Positions 45,483 to 54,739 of a stretch of DNA of 64,000 bases are shown piece by piece. Within the stretch, counting starts at the first letter, position 1. Every line of letters begins with the position of its first letter. Location: NCBI RefSeq assembly GCF_004125825.1, contig NZ_QQWI01000004.1, forward strand, positions 310,001-374,000, given 5' to 3'. Position numbers and translations under genes: made by a program. This DNA comes from Fusibacter sp. A1. GTDB lineage: Bacteria; Bacillota; Clostridia; Peptostreptococcales; Acidaminobacteraceae. The notes beneath the pieces are model-generated. The model was given only the letters and a program-made list of their open reading frames with translations. It made no database searches and was not told the DNA's origin.

Positions 45483-46109
45483 TTTTGTACCGAACAGTCT
45501 GTCGCCGGCATCTCCAAGACCTGGGATGATGTAGGCGTGATCGTTCAGCTTCTCGTCAATTTTCGCCACGTAGATATCCACATCCGGGTGTGCGTCCTGA
45601 ACCGCTTTTATGCCTTCAGGGCAGCCCAAAAGACAGACAAACTTGATGCTTTTGGCACCACGCTGCTTGATAAATCTGATCGCCGCAATCGCAGAACCAC
45701 CAGTAGCAAGCATCGGATCTACAACATAAAGGTCCCTATCTTCAATATCAGCAGGCATTTTGCAGTAGTACTCCACAGGCTCAAGCGTTTCAGGATCCCT
45801 ATAAAGACCCACATGACCCACCTTTGCAGCAGGCAAAAGGTTTAAGAATCCGTCTACCATACCAAGACCGGCTCTTAAAATAGGCACGATGCCTTGTTTT
45901 CTTCCAGCGATCGTCTTTCCTGTCATCTTCATGATCGGAGTTTCAATCTCCGTATCTTCTAGCGGAAGTTCACGTGTCACTTCATACGCCATCAGCATCG
46001 AAACTTCTCTGACAAGCTCTCTAAATTCCTTAGAACCCGTGTTCTTGTCTCTGATAATAGATAATTTATGCTGGATCAGCGGATGATCCATCTCAAATAC
46101 TTTACTCAT
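45480..46109 (-). CDS. upp: Uracil phosphoribosyltransferase
   Basis: Upp salvages uracil with PRPP to UMP. The 209-residue product is full length and shows [13 protein letters not shown] (about 75-87), the PRPP loop [14 protein letters not shown] (about 129-142) and the C-terminal uracil-binding [15 protein letters not shown]. It follows rpiB by 21 bases. Confidence 0.97.
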   Translation of the reverse strand: MSKVFEMDHPLIQHKLSIIRDKNTGSKEFRELVREVSMLMAYEVTRELPLEDTEIETPIMKMTGKTIAGRKQGIVPILRAGLGMVDGFLNLLPAAKVGHVGLYRDPETLEPVEYYCKMPADIEDRDLYVVDPMLATGGSAIAAIRFIKQRGAKSIKFVCLLGCPEGIKAVQDAHPDVDIYVAKIDEKLNDHAYIIPGLGDAGDRLFGTK

Positions 46110-46130
46110 TTGGCACCTATCCTTTTTAGT

Positions 46131-46568
46131 TTAAGCTTCGATTTCCATTATTTTATCGATACGTGTCTGATGGCGACCGCCTTCAAACTGTGCATCTAAA
46201 TAAGCATCAACAATTCTCAGGGCAAGACCGACGCCTACCACCCTACCGCCTAAGGCGATCATGTTGGCATCGTTATGCATACGAGTCATTTCCGCGCTGA
46301 ACACATCAGAAAGAACCGCACATCTGATTCCTTTTACCTTGTTGGCAGCCATCATGATTCCCTGGCCGGTTCCGCAGATCAGGATCCCACGCTCGCACTC
46401 GCCGCTTACGACAGCATCAGCTGCTTTTTTCGAGTAATCCGGATAATCGACGGATTCAGTCGAATACGTTCCAAAATCCACTACTTCAAACCCTCTACCA
46501 GCCAAGTGCTTTGCAATTTCTTCTTTTAAAGCAAACCCACCATGGTCACATCCTAGTGCAATTTTCAT
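46131..46568 (-). CDS. rpiB: Ribose-5-phosphate isomerase B
   Basis: This 145-residue enzyme interconverts ribose 5-phosphate and ribulose 5-phosphate. The start at ATG 46568 follows GAGGAGG; MKIALGCDHGGFALK is the typical N-terminus. The catalytic Cys lies in ILICGTGQGIMMAANK. An additional role in allose 6-phosphate metabolism is possible but the operon position (ywlC-rpiB-upp) favours the housekeeping form. Confidence 0.95.
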   Translation of the reverse strand: MKIALGCDHGGFALKEEIAKHLAGRGFEVVDFGTYSTESVDYPDYSKKAADAVVSGECERGILICGTGQGIMMAANKVKGIRCAVLSDVFSAEMTRMHNDANMIALGGRVVGVGLALRIVDAYLDAQFEGGRHQTRIDKIMEIEA

Positions 46569-46683
46569 AGTAACCTCCTCTATACGCATCGCTTTACATC
46601 CTTACTATTATATCAGCTAAAACCTCAAAATTGAAGTTATTTCAAAAATGTAGTCTGTCAGTTCCGCCCTGACCCAGAAGTTC

Positions 46684-47664
46684 TCACAGCAGCACTCGAT
46701 GGCCGGCAGACTTTAGCAGCCTGTTCATCACCGCAAGTCCAACGCCGTCGGTGCTCACAGCCTTGATCAAAACGACATCGACCCCTGAGTTGTCCGCAGC
46801 GATCAGCCATGCAAAAAGATTCTTACCCAGAATTTCAGCATCTGACTCTAAAATCAACCTCACTTTTTTTCCTTCAGACTCAAACTCAGATGCGAGCTGT
46901 CTGCATCTTGACTCATCGAGTCCTTCATCAAGCACATAAACCTGGGCATCGGGAGCATAGTGCCTGTATTTCATGCCAGGCGCCTTAGGCACCATATGGT
47001 CCATCTTGTCAAGCAGCGTAGGATCAAGGCTAATCGTACCGATCACACCCTCGATCTGGTTCACAGTGACAGAACCCGGCCTCAAGAGCACCGCCTGGCC
47101 TGAACTGACATCCAGCACCGTAGACTCCAGACCATGTTTCGCATCGCCTTCTGTGACGATCGCATCCACTCTTCCTGAAAGCTGGCTGATCACATGCTCG
47201 GGCCTTGTAGGGCTAGGTCTGCCCGACACATTTGCAGATGGTGCCGCGACAGGAACGCCCGCAAGCTCAATCAGCTTAAGCGCCACCTTGTCAGAAGGCA
47301 TTCTGACAGCGACCGTACCCAGTCCGCCCGAAACAATATCAGACACCTTCCCGCTCTTTTTAAAGACCAATGTCAGGGGGCCGGGCCAAAACGCTTCCAT
47401 CAACTCCACAGCAATCTTAGGGACACTTTCCACAAGGCTTTCTAAAATACTCTGATCGTGGATATGGACGATCAGCGGATTATCCGATGGCCGTCCCTTG
47501 GCCGCATAGATCTTCATTGCGGCCTCCTCGCTAAGGGCATTCGCACCTAAACCGTAAACCGTTTCTGTAGGAAAAACGACCGTACCGCCGTTCTTTAAAA
47601 TCTCAGCAGGCTTTAATAGCTGCTCGTCACCCTTTTCTTTTTTATACTCAATAATCAATGTCAT
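46684..47664 (-). CDS. ywlC: Threonylcarbamoyl-AMP synthase (Sua5/YwlC)
   Basis: The enzyme makes threonylcarbamoyl-AMP for the t6A37 modification of tRNAs. The 326-residue protein has the YrdC domain (about 15-200) with GGTVVFPTETVYGLGANA and KGRPSDNPLIVHIHD, and a C-terminal Sua5 domain (about 225-326), the long form of the family. ATG 47664 is preferred because GAGG stands eight bases upstream; the GTG three codons earlier overlaps it. It lies where B. subtilis has ywlC, but spoIIR is not next to it. Confidence 0.94.
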   Translation of the reverse strand: MTLIIEYKKEKGDEQLLKPAEILKNGGTVVFPTETVYGLGANALSEEAAMKIYAAKGRPSDNPLIVHIHDQSILESLVESVPKIAVELMEAFWPGPLTLVFKKSGKVSDIVSGGLGTVAVRMPSDKVALKLIELAGVPVAAPSANVSGRPSPTRPEHVISQLSGRVDAIVTEGDAKHGLESTVLDVSSGQAVLLRPGSVTVNQIEGVIGTISLDPTLLDKMDHMVPKAPGMKYRHYAPDAQVYVLDEGLDESRCRQLASEFESEGKKVRLILESDAEILGKNLFAWLIAADNSGVDVVLIKAVSTDGVGLAVMNRLLKSAGHRVLL

Positions 47665-47741
47665 AGTATACACCTCGGATTCTTTGCTCTATATTATAGT
47701 ACATATGCGCCCTTGTTGAAAGTACTGTTTTTCGGACGCAT

Positions 47742-47769
47742 AAAAAGGCCGCGCAAGCTGCGCGACCTT
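47742..47769 (-). terminator. Terminator of the cation antiporter gene
   Basis: On the minus strand GGTCGCGCAGC-TTG-CGCGGCC is followed by TTTTTATG. It lies 13 bases after the antiporter stop. Confidence 0.85.
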
Positions 47770-47781
47770 TAGGGCTTATTA

Positions 47782-48981
47782 TCATTTAGTACTTTCAACA
47801 GCAAGTGACACAGCGGTTTTTTGAACCTTCGGCGCCATCATAGCGCTTTCTCTTTCGAAAGACCATTTCAGCAGCGACGGCGTCATTAGCGTAGTCGCCA
47901 CCACCATCAGGATCACCCCTGCGATTTCCTTATCGGTGATGATGTTCATCGTCACACCTAGATTTGCTAGGATAATAGCGACTTCTGCCCTCGGAATCAT
48001 CCCAAGGCCGATCTGCATGCCCTCAAACTTATTAAAGCCTGTAAGCTTCGCGCCTACACCACATCCGATCACTTTTCCCAAACTGCCTAGAATAATAAGG
48101 ATCAGACCGATGCCTATCGCCTGAAACGCCGAGAAAAGATTGACCCCCATACCTATCGCCACAAAGAAAACCGGAGTAAAGAAGGTAGTCGAAATAAGGT
48201 TGATGTCGTGGCTGACCTTGTGCCTCACTTTTGTCATGCTAAAAGCCACACCTGCGAAGTAAGCGCCTGTAATTGCTGCAACACCTAACTCCTCTGACGC
48301 GAATGCCAGTAAAAAGCATAAGACGATCGCATAAGTGACTACATGGTCGCTGATATTGAGCTTTTCACAGAATCTATCAAGCAGTCTAGAAATCCCTATA
48401 CCGACTATGTATGTTAAAGCAAAAAACATGCCCAGCTTGCCGATTACCAGTACGATATGCGCCCCTTCTGTGGGGTGCAGCACGCCTAGTAAAAGCGCTA
48501 GAAGGACAATTCCAATGATATCGTCAATGATCGCCGCACCTAAGATAGTAATCCCCTGTCTGGATCTTAAGCGCCCGATCTCCCTAAGTGTCTGCACCGA
48601 GATGCTCACAGAGGTCGCAGTGGATACGATGCCCATAAACAACGACGTTTCGACACTGCGGGTAAGCAGGTAGGTCCCGATACTCACCAGAGTAAAAGGA
48701 ACGACAACACCCCCAAGAGCAATCATCGAAGACGATTTGCTGGACGATTTCAGTTCATCGACATCTGTTTCAAGTCCTGCCGTGAACATCAGGAATACGA
48801 CGCCCAGCTCTGCGATATCGCCTATAAATTCGGTTTTCACCATAAGCCCCATGCCCAGTATCATACCTACGATAATTTGTCCTAAAACCGCCGGTTGTTT
48901 AAATCTAGTACTGATCAATCCACCGATATTTGCCGCAATTAGGATAATTGCCAATTGAACCAGGTAGAAGTACTTTTCCAT
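47782..48981 (-). CDS. Cation:proton antiporter, CPA2 type (NapA/KefB-like)
   Basis: This 399-residue membrane protein has about 12 predicted helices. ETDVDELKSSSK near residue 70-80 and AAIIDDIIGIVLLA (about 147-160) are conserved; the Asp-Asp pair in the latter is the Na+/H+ site of NapA-type carriers. GLGMIPRAEVAIILANLG (about 320-337) is also typical. No C-terminal regulatory domain is present. Na+ cycling would fit the Na+-type F synthase; K+ transport is the alternative. It breaks the prfA-prmC...ywlC order. Confidence 0.87.
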   Translation of the reverse strand: MEKYFYLVQLAIILIAANIGGLISTRFKQPAVLGQIIVGMILGMGLMVKTEFIGDIAELGVVFLMFTAGLETDVDELKSSSKSSSMIALGGVVVPFTLVSIGTYLLTRSVETSLFMGIVSTATSVSISVQTLREIGRLRSRQGITILGAAIIDDIIGIVLLALLLGVLHPTEGAHIVLVIGKLGMFFALTYIVGIGISRLLDRFCEKLNISDHVVTYAIVLCFLLAFASEELGVAAITGAYFAGVAFSMTKVRHKVSHDINLISTTFFTPVFFVAIGMGVNLFSAFQAIGIGLILIILGSLGKVIGCGVGAKLTGFNKFEGMQIGLGMIPRAEVAIILANLGVTMNIITDKEIAGVILMVVATTLMTPSLLKWSFERESAMMAPKVQKTAVSLAVESTK

Positions 48982-49118
48982 ATAAGACCCCTCGCAATCT
49001 GTCTTTTCGAATACACATACCTATTCGAAACCCCCACTACATTATCAAAGTATACTCCTTTAAGGGGGGATGCGCAAGGATGAAAACGCGATTTTCGGAA
49101 TTGTCAGACGCAGCCTCT

Positions 49119-49145
49119 AAAAAAAAAACGCCGATTTCTCGGCGC
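49119..49145 (-). terminator. Terminator of the prfA operon
   Basis: On the minus strand GCGCCGA-GAAA-TCGGCGT is followed by ten T residues. It lies 15 bases after the prfA stop. Confidence 0.92.
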
Positions 49146-49159
49146 TGTTTTTCTATGGA

Positions 49160-50227
49160 TTATTCTGTTTCTGCAAGCATTTCTGCCTGTCTCATCGTAA
49201 TCAGCGCATCGATAATCTCATCGATCTCACCTTCCATGAACTGAGCCAGTTTATATAGCGTGATAGGAATCCTATGGTCTGTCACACGGCCTTGAGGAAA
49301 GTTGTACGTTCTGATCTTTCCACTTCGATCACCTGTTCCAAGCTGTGATTTTCTATCCTCAGCAATTTCAGACTGCTGCTCGGCAAGCTCCATCTCATAG
49401 AGTCTCGCAGTCAAGACCTTCATGGCCTTGTCCTTGTTCTTAAGCTGTGATTTACCATCCTGGCATGAAACAACGATACCTGTAGGAAGATGGGTGATAC
49501 GAACCGCCGAATCGGTGGTGTTTACAGACTGACCGCCGTTACCCGACGACCTGAACACGTCGATTCTAAGGTCCTGCTTTCTGACTTCCACTTCGACATC
49601 GTCAATTTCAGGAAGCACAGCCACAGTAGCCGTCGACGTATGGATCCTACCTTGTGATTCTGTAGCGGGAACACGCTGTACCCTATGGATACCGCTTTCG
49701 AACTTCAGGCGTGAATAAGCGCCCTTGCCCTCGATCATGAAGATCGCTTCCTTAACGCCGCCGACACCTGTCTCGCTTGTGGACATCATATCCACTTTCC
49801 AGCGGTTCTTCTCGGCATAACGCATGTACAGACGTTGAAGCTCACCTGCGAACAGACCGGCCTCATCTCCGCCTGCGCCCGCACGGATCTCGACGATAAC
49901 GTTCTTATCGTCATTCGGATCTTTCGGTAGCAAAAGCAGTCTCAGCTCTTCACGAAGCTCGAGCTCGCGTTCCTCATTGTCCTTAAGCTCCATCTTGGCA
50001 AGCTCACGCATTTCCTCGTCTTTTTCGGTTTCAAGGATTTCTTTTGCTTCTTCAATCCCTGACATCACTTGCTTGAACTCTCTGTACACATTGATAATCG
50101 GCGCGATATCGGCATGCTCTTTCATGAACTTCTGCCACTCGTTCTGATTATTGATGATCTCAGGATCTGAGATCTTGTATTCAAGATCGATAAATTTCTC
50201 TTCAAGCATCACTAACTTGTCTAACAT
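49160..50227 (-). CDS. prfA: Peptide chain release factor 1
   Basis: RF1 releases peptides at UAA and UAG. The 355-residue protein has the codon-recognition tripeptide PAT at 187-189 and the hydrolysis motif GGQ at 231-233 ([17 protein letters not shown]). [17 protein letters not shown] (about 114-130) is also conserved. It lies seven bases after prmC, whose product methylates the Gln of GGQ. Confidence 0.97.
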   Translation of the reverse strand: MLDKLVMLEEKFIDLEYKISDPEIINNQNEWQKFMKEHADIAPIINVYREFKQVMSGIEEAKEILETEKDEEMRELAKMELKDNEERELELREELRLLLLPKDPNDDKNVIVEIRAGAGGDEAGLFAGELQRLYMRYAEKNRWKVDMMSTSETGVGGVKEAIFMIEGKGAYSRLKFESGIHRVQRVPATESQGRIHTSTATVAVLPEIDDVEVEVRKQDLRIDVFRSSGNGGQSVNTTDSAVRITHLPTGIVVSCQDGKSQLKNKDKAMKVLTARLYEMELAEQQSEIAEDRKSQLGTGDRSGKIRTYNFPQGRVTDHRIPITLYKLAQFMEGEIDEIIDALITMRQAEMLAETE

Positions 50228-50234
50228 ATCCTAC

Positions 50235-51083
50235 CTACTCTTTCCATTTGCCGCACACCACACGGTCGTGCCCGGCTAAATCCTTAATTATACGAACCTC
50301 ACAAAAACCACGGGCTTCAAGTAATTCCGAAACATCCTTGCCCTGATCATAGCCGATTTCAAAATAGAGTCCGCCGCCGCACTTAAGATAACCTGGCGAC
50401 TCCTCTGTGATCTGTCTATAAAAATCGAGTCCGTCTAAGCCGCCGTCAAGCGCCAGATGCGGTTCGAAGTCCTTTACATCATTCATCAGTCCCTCAATAT
50501 CAGAGCGCCTGATATAGGGAGGGTTACTCACTACAAAATCGTATTTCGCATCCTTATCCAGCGCGCTGAACACGTCGGAATAGAGTACCGTCAAACGATT
50601 TTTCACTTCATTACTATAAGCGTTTTGACTGGTGATTTCAATAGCTATTTCAGAAATATCAAGCGCTGTCATCCTGCTCTCTTTGCTATAGCTTAAAAGG
50701 GAGATACAGATCGCACCGCTTCCGCTTCCGATTTCGACTCCGCTGAACGTTTTACCTTCGTAGTCCTCAAGGATCGTTTCAACAAGTACCTCTGTGTCGG
50801 GCCTAGGAATCAGCACACCGCTTGTCACAGCAAACTTCAGCCCCATAAAATGCTTCTCGCCGATGATGTAGGCGATAGGTTCACCCATAAGGCGCCTCTT
50901 GATCATCGTTTCGATTTTAAGGCATGAGTCTTCATCAAGTTCCCTGTCCCTGCCTGTCACCAGCTGGTATCTCTCGAGCTTGCAAACAGACATCACAATC
51001 AGCTCTACATCCAGCTGCGCGCTATCAGAAACCCCTGTCAAAAGCTCGCTGCCGCTTTTTATCAGTTCACCTAAAACTTGCAC
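50235..51083 (-). CDS. prmC: Release factor glutamine methyltransferase PrmC
   Basis: PrmC methylates the GGQ glutamine of release factors using SAM. The 282-residue product has the SAM loop EIGSGSGAICI from residue 117 and the catalytic NPPY at 187-190. The N-terminal 80 residues form the helical domain with LIPRPDTEVLVE just before the methyltransferase fold. It overlaps the end of the yqhQ-like gene by 13 bases and precedes prfA, so substrate and enzyme are cotranslated. Confidence 0.96.
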   Translation of the reverse strand: MQVLGELIKSGSELLTGVSDSAQLDVELIVMSVCKLERYQLVTGRDRELDEDSCLKIETMIKRRLMGEPIAYIIGEKHFMGLKFAVTSGVLIPRPDTEVLVETILEDYEGKTFSGVEIGSGSGAICISLLSYSKESRMTALDISEIAIEITSQNAYSNEVKNRLTVLYSDVFSALDKDAKYDFVVSNPPYIRRSDIEGLMNDVKDFEPHLALDGGLDGLDFYRQITEESPGYLKCGGGLYFEIGYDQGKDVSELLEARGFCEVRIIKDLAGHDRVVCGKWKE

Positions 51084-52006
51084 GCCTTGACACCCTCTTC
51101 GACCAATACCGCCTCCATAGAGGCGATGGCTACTTCAAGCTGCTTCAGGTCAGGCTCGCGTGTAGTGATACGCTGCATCCAAAGACCTGGCTGACTGATG
51201 AATTTGACAAGAAAATTGTCGTACTTTCCAGATATCTTGATCAGCTCAAAAGCAAGTCCTGCGATAGCCGGTAGGAGTAGGATCTTAAGCACGATCCTCA
51301 TGCCTATCGACGACCATGTCACAAACGAAAACACACCGATACTGATTGCGAGTACAAATAAAAGGAAGCTCGTACCGCATCTCGGATGGATGCGCGAAAA
51401 TTTCTGCGCGTTCTCAGGAGTCAGCTCCTCACCCGATTCAAAACAGTGAATCGTCTTATGCTCCGCTCCATGATACTCGAACACCCTTTGTATGTCTTTC
51501 ATTCTTGAAATCAACAGAATATATCCTACAAACAAGGTGATTTTGATCAGTCCCTCGACAAGGGCGAGCGCCATCACATTTGCTATCTTCACCTTCAAGA
51601 ATCCTGCAATCACAGAAGGAATGACAGCGAACATGATAATCGCCATGCCAAAGGCCATGATCATGGAAAATCCGATAAGCACATTGTCCGCCTGATCCTT
51701 AAACGTTTTCTTCACCCATAGGTCGAACTTCGATTCCTCATAGCCGTCATCCGCTTCAGCGAAAAATTCCGCCGAGTAAGTAAGGGCCTGAACACCGATG
51801 ATCATTGAATTGATCAGGGCGACCATGCCCCTTATGATAGGAAGCTTAAAGAGGGCATGGTTGAAAAACTGGCTCGTCTGATCCAGCTTCGTTTCAATTT
51901 CGCCGTTTGTTTTTCTGACACTCATGGCAATGGTTTTCTTACCGCGCATCATCACGCCTTCTATCAAGGCCTGACCGCCTATATCACAATATTTTTCTTT
52001 CATCAT
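51071..52006 (-). CDS. DUF1385 family membrane protein (YqhQ-like)
   Basis: This 311-residue protein belongs to the DUF1385/YqhQ family: IGGQALIEGVMMRGKKTIAMSVRK at the N-terminus, a membrane part with four to five helices, and EHKTIHCFESGEELTPENAQKFSRIHPRCGTSFL in outline. The Cys and His residues of the latter block suggest a metal site. The function is unknown. In many Clostridia it lies with prmC and prfA exactly as here. Confidence 0.88.
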   Translation of the reverse strand: MMKEKYCDIGGQALIEGVMMRGKKTIAMSVRKTNGEIETKLDQTSQFFNHALFKLPIIRGMVALINSMIIGVQALTYSAEFFAEADDGYEESKFDLWVKKTFKDQADNVLIGFSMIMAFGMAIIMFAVIPSVIAGFLKVKIANVMALALVEGLIKITLFVGYILLISRMKDIQRVFEYHGAEHKTIHCFESGEELTPENAQKFSRIHPRCGTSFLLFVLAISIGVFSFVTWSSIGMRIVLKILLLPAIAGLAFELIKISGKYDNFLVKFISQPGLWMQRITTREPDLKQLEVAIASMEAVLVEEGVKACKF

Positions 52007-52033
52007 CTTTTCCTTTCGGGAAACAGGTACTTT

Positions 52034-52621
52034 CTAAATTGATCTATCTCTCAATTCAAAGTAGCAGCTCGGGCATAATGACTCGTAGCTGACATCACCA
52101 ACGTGGTCTATGGCCACTTGCGCTCCTTCGAAAACAAATTCTCCATTAATAGTCCTACCGTTAAGTAGGGCTTTCTTGCCACACCTGCAGATCGTCTTCA
52201 ATTCTTCCAAGGTATGTGCGAGCAGCAGCAATCTTTTACTGCCTTCAAATCCGTTCGTCTTAAAATCCGTTCTAAGTCCATAGCAGATGACAGGCACGTT
52301 CATCGTCACCGCGATTTCGAATAGCTGGTCAATATGTTCCTTGCAGAAGAACTGCACTTCGTCCACCAGGATGCAGTCAGCCTTATGCTGTCTCTGATAC
52401 TTGCCGACAATGCTGATCAAATCATCTTCTTCAGTGACTAGAAAGTCAACTTCTCTTGCAACTCCAAGTCTTGATACAACCGTGTTTCCACCTTTTTTAT
52501 CCGTAAAGGGCTTCATCAGCACAACGTGCATTCCGCGCTCTTCGTAGTTGTGGGCCACTTGCAAGAGGGCAGTGGATTTACCGGAATTCATTGCACCGTA
52601 ACGAAAATAAAGTTTTGACAT
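52034..52621 (-). CDS. tdk: Thymidine kinase
   Basis: The enzyme phosphorylates thymidine with ATP. The 195-residue type II kinase has the P-loop YGAMNSGKSTALL (residues 7-19), VDEVQFF (about 95-101) and a zinc site with CRCGKKA and CPSCYF. I choose ATG 52621 because GGAGG lies at good distance; the longer frame has no site. It stands in the rpmE-tdk order of other Firmicutes. Confidence 0.95.
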   Translation of the reverse strand: MSKLYFRYGAMNSGKSTALLQVAHNYEERGMHVVLMKPFTDKKGGNTVVSRLGVAREVDFLVTEEDDLISIVGKYQRQHKADCILVDEVQFFCKEHIDQLFEIAVTMNVPVICYGLRTDFKTNGFEGSKRLLLLAHTLEELKTICRCGKKALLNGRTINGEFVFEGAQVAIDHVGDVSYESLCPSCYFELRDRSI

Positions 52622-52673
52622 TGATTCAGCCTCCGAGATTATTTTGATACCATTGTAACATACATTTGTGAAC

Positions 52674-52714
52674 AAAAAATAAATGGACTAGAGTTCTTAA
52701 CCCTAATCCATTTC
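52674..52714 (-). terminator. Terminator of the rho-rpmE unit
   Basis: On the minus strand AAATGGATTAG and CTAGTCCATTT pair around a 12-base loop, followed by ATTTTTTGTT. It lies 12 bases after the rpmE stop. Confidence 0.8.
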
Positions 52715-52726
52715 TTGCTTCAAATT

Positions 52727-52924
52727 CTAAAGATTGTATTTCGATTTGAATTTTTCTGCTCTACCGCCACGTTCCACTTGCTTAACTGTACCAGTGAAGA
52801 AAGGATGACACTCAGAACAAATTTCGATTCTGATCTCTTTTTTAGTAGATTTTGTTTCGAAGTTGTTACCACATGCGCAGTGCACTTCGATTGTGTTGTA
52901 ATTAGGATGGATGTCCTTTTTCAT
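52727..52924 (-). CDS. rpmE: 50S ribosomal protein L31, zinc-binding type
   Basis: This 65-residue protein has the zinc-ribbon form of L31 with Cys pairs in VHCACGNNF and [12 protein letters not shown] 52924 is chosen because GAGGTGAGCC precedes it; an upstream GTG overlaps the site. It is the C+ form that is normally used under zinc-sufficient conditions. It lies downstream of rho, as in B. subtilis. Confidence 0.95.
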   Translation of the reverse strand: MKKDIHPNYNTIEVHCACGNNFETKSTKKEIRIEICSECHPFFTGTVKQVERGGRAEKFKSKYNL

Positions 52925-53052
52925 TTGGCTCACCTCTTTTCTTCAAATAATATACTTCTGTTATTAAGTCACGTTCTAAATACGAACATGATTCATCCAG
53001 TATGAAAACCATTAAATTATAGCATGTATTCCATGTGATTGCAACCGATAAT

Positions 53053-54489
53053 TTATCGTTTATTTTCGATAAAGGATCTGCCCCTCATTTTTTCTACAAA
53101 TTCGTCGTTGGTCTTTGTCGCCATCATCTCTTTGATCATATACTCGGTGACATCCTGCACAGAAGCGTTGGCAAGGGCGCGTCTGACGTTCCAGATGATT
53201 TCCATTTCCTTTTGGTCGAGCAGCAGTTCTTCTCTTCTTGTACCCGACTTATTGATGTCAATGGCAGGGAATACGCGTTTTTCAGAAAGTTTACGGGACA
53301 ATATAAGCTCCATGTTGCCCGTCCCTTTGAATTCCTCAAAGATGACATCGTCCATTCTGCTCCCCGTTTCCACAAGGGCTGTCGCCAAAATCGTAAGGCT
53401 TCCGCCTTCTTCGATGTTTCTAGCAGCACCCAAGAACCTTTTGGGCTTATGGAGCGCCGCAGGGTCTAGTCCACCTGATAGGGTACGCCCGCTTGAAGGA
53501 ATCGTCAGGTTGTAGGCTCTTGCAAGCCTTGTGATCGAATCAAGGAGTATCACTACGTCTTTTCCCATCTCCACAAGTCCCTTTGCCCGTTCAAGGACCA
53601 TTTCGGCTACCTTGATATGATGGGAAGGGAGTTCATCAAATGTAGAATAGATCACATCCGCGTCAATCGACCGCTTCATTTCAGTAACTTCCTCAGGACG
53701 CTCGTCAATCAATAACACGATGACTTCCGCTTCAGGATATCTGGTTGTGATGCTTTTTGCAATCTTTTGAAGCAAGATCGTTTTACCAGCTTTTGGGGGA
53801 GCGACGATCATTCCACGCTGGCCCTTTCCGATTGGGGCGATCAGGTCGATGATACGCATGGCAAGATCCGTAGAGGAGCTTTCCAGTTTTAGACGCTCAT
53901 CGGGATAGAGCGGAGTCAGGTCGTCAAAGTTCTTTCTCCAGCTCGCCTTGCTTGGCGAAATGCTGTTCACAGTCTGTACTTTCAATAGCGCCCTAAACTT
54001 CTCGCCGGCCTTAGAAGGCCTGACCGTACCAAAAACCTTGTCTCCGGTTCTCAGGTTGAATTTTCTAATCTGCGATGGCGACACGTACACGTCCTCATCA
54101 CTTGATAAGAAGTTCTTAAACCTCAAAAAACCGAATCCCTGGTCCATGATTTCAAGAACACCCTCGACTTCCTGGTTGCTTCTCGAATTAAAGTCCGATT
54201 TTTGTGTTCTCTTGGGAGTGGGCACCGGGTCCGCAGCAGGATCGATCGCAGGCTGCTCAAAGTCGTCCTCGTCGGCAGAAAGCGCCTCAAGGTCGTCCGC
54301 TTCTTCAACCGGCACAGCCGCTTCACTCGCGGGACTTTGCACTTCTTCAAGCGTCTTCTTCTGGTCGATCTCGAACAAGAGGTCGATAAGCTCCGATTTT
54401 TTGTACTTCATGACAGACTTAATGCCAGCCGACTTAGCGATTTCTCTAAGGTCAGATAACTTAAGCGTTTCAAGTGCTTCTCTTTTCAT
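53053..54489 (-). CDS. rho: Transcription termination factor Rho
   Basis: Rho is the hexameric RNA-dependent ATPase that terminates transcription. The 478-residue protein has the N-terminal helical domain ([21 protein letters not shown]), an acidic, Ala/Glu/Asp-rich linker of about 60 residues (47-105), the cold-shock RNA-binding domain ([14 protein letters not shown]), and Walker A PPKAGKT at 231-237 with [10 protein letters not shown] downstream. The acidic insert is longer than in E. coli. GGAGG precedes the start. Confidence 0.97.
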   Translation of the reverse strand: MKREALETLKLSDLREIAKSAGIKSVMKYKKSELIDLLFEIDQKKTLEEVQSPASEAAVPVEEADDLEALSADEDDFEQPAIDPAADPVPTPKRTQKSDFNSRSNQEVEGVLEIMDQGFGFLRFKNFLSSDEDVYVSPSQIRKFNLRTGDKVFGTVRPSKAGEKFRALLKVQTVNSISPSKASWRKNFDDLTPLYPDERLKLESSSTDLAMRIIDLIAPIGKGQRGMIVAPPKAGKTILLQKIAKSITTRYPEAEVIVLLIDERPEEVTEMKRSIDADVIYSTFDELPSHHIKVAEMVLERAKGLVEMGKDVVILLDSITRLARAYNLTIPSSGRTLSGGLDPAALHKPKRFLGAARNIEEGGSLTILATALVETGSRMDDVIFEEFKGTGNMELILSRKLSEKRVFPAIDINKSGTRREELLLDQKEMEIIWNVRRALANASVQDVTEYMIKEMMATKTNDEFVEKMRGRSFIENKR

Positions 54490-54668
54490 TAAACAACCTC
54501 CTGGTTGTGCTTTTATCCTTACATTCGATCTTATATTTATCGGGATTTATATCTAGGCGGGTTCTGGCTACCTACACCACTTGATTTGTGCAACAATCAT
54601 ATCATACTAAGCCAAGTTGAGCAAATAGACTGCTTTATTAAATTCACATTACTACTTTATTACTGTGA

Positions 54669-54696
54669 TTGAATGTTCACAATTGTGATATAAAAT
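54669..54696 (+). promoter_or_regulatory. Putative promoter with a 12-bp palindrome
   Basis: TTGAAT (54669-54674), 16 bases and TAAAAT (54691-54696) could be a sigma-A promoter for the plus-strand gene at 54740. The spacer contains the perfect palindrome TCACAATTGTGA (54677-54688), a plausible repressor operator. Both are pattern-level calls. Confidence 0.45.
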
Positions 54697-54739
54697 AGGT
54701 AGTGAAAATAATCCTACTTCAGCCTTAGGGGGCGTTTAA

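Noticed and set aside
53948..54556. 202-residue plus-strand ORF opposite rho
   Set aside because: Ser-rich antisense reading of the acidic linker of rho; no support.
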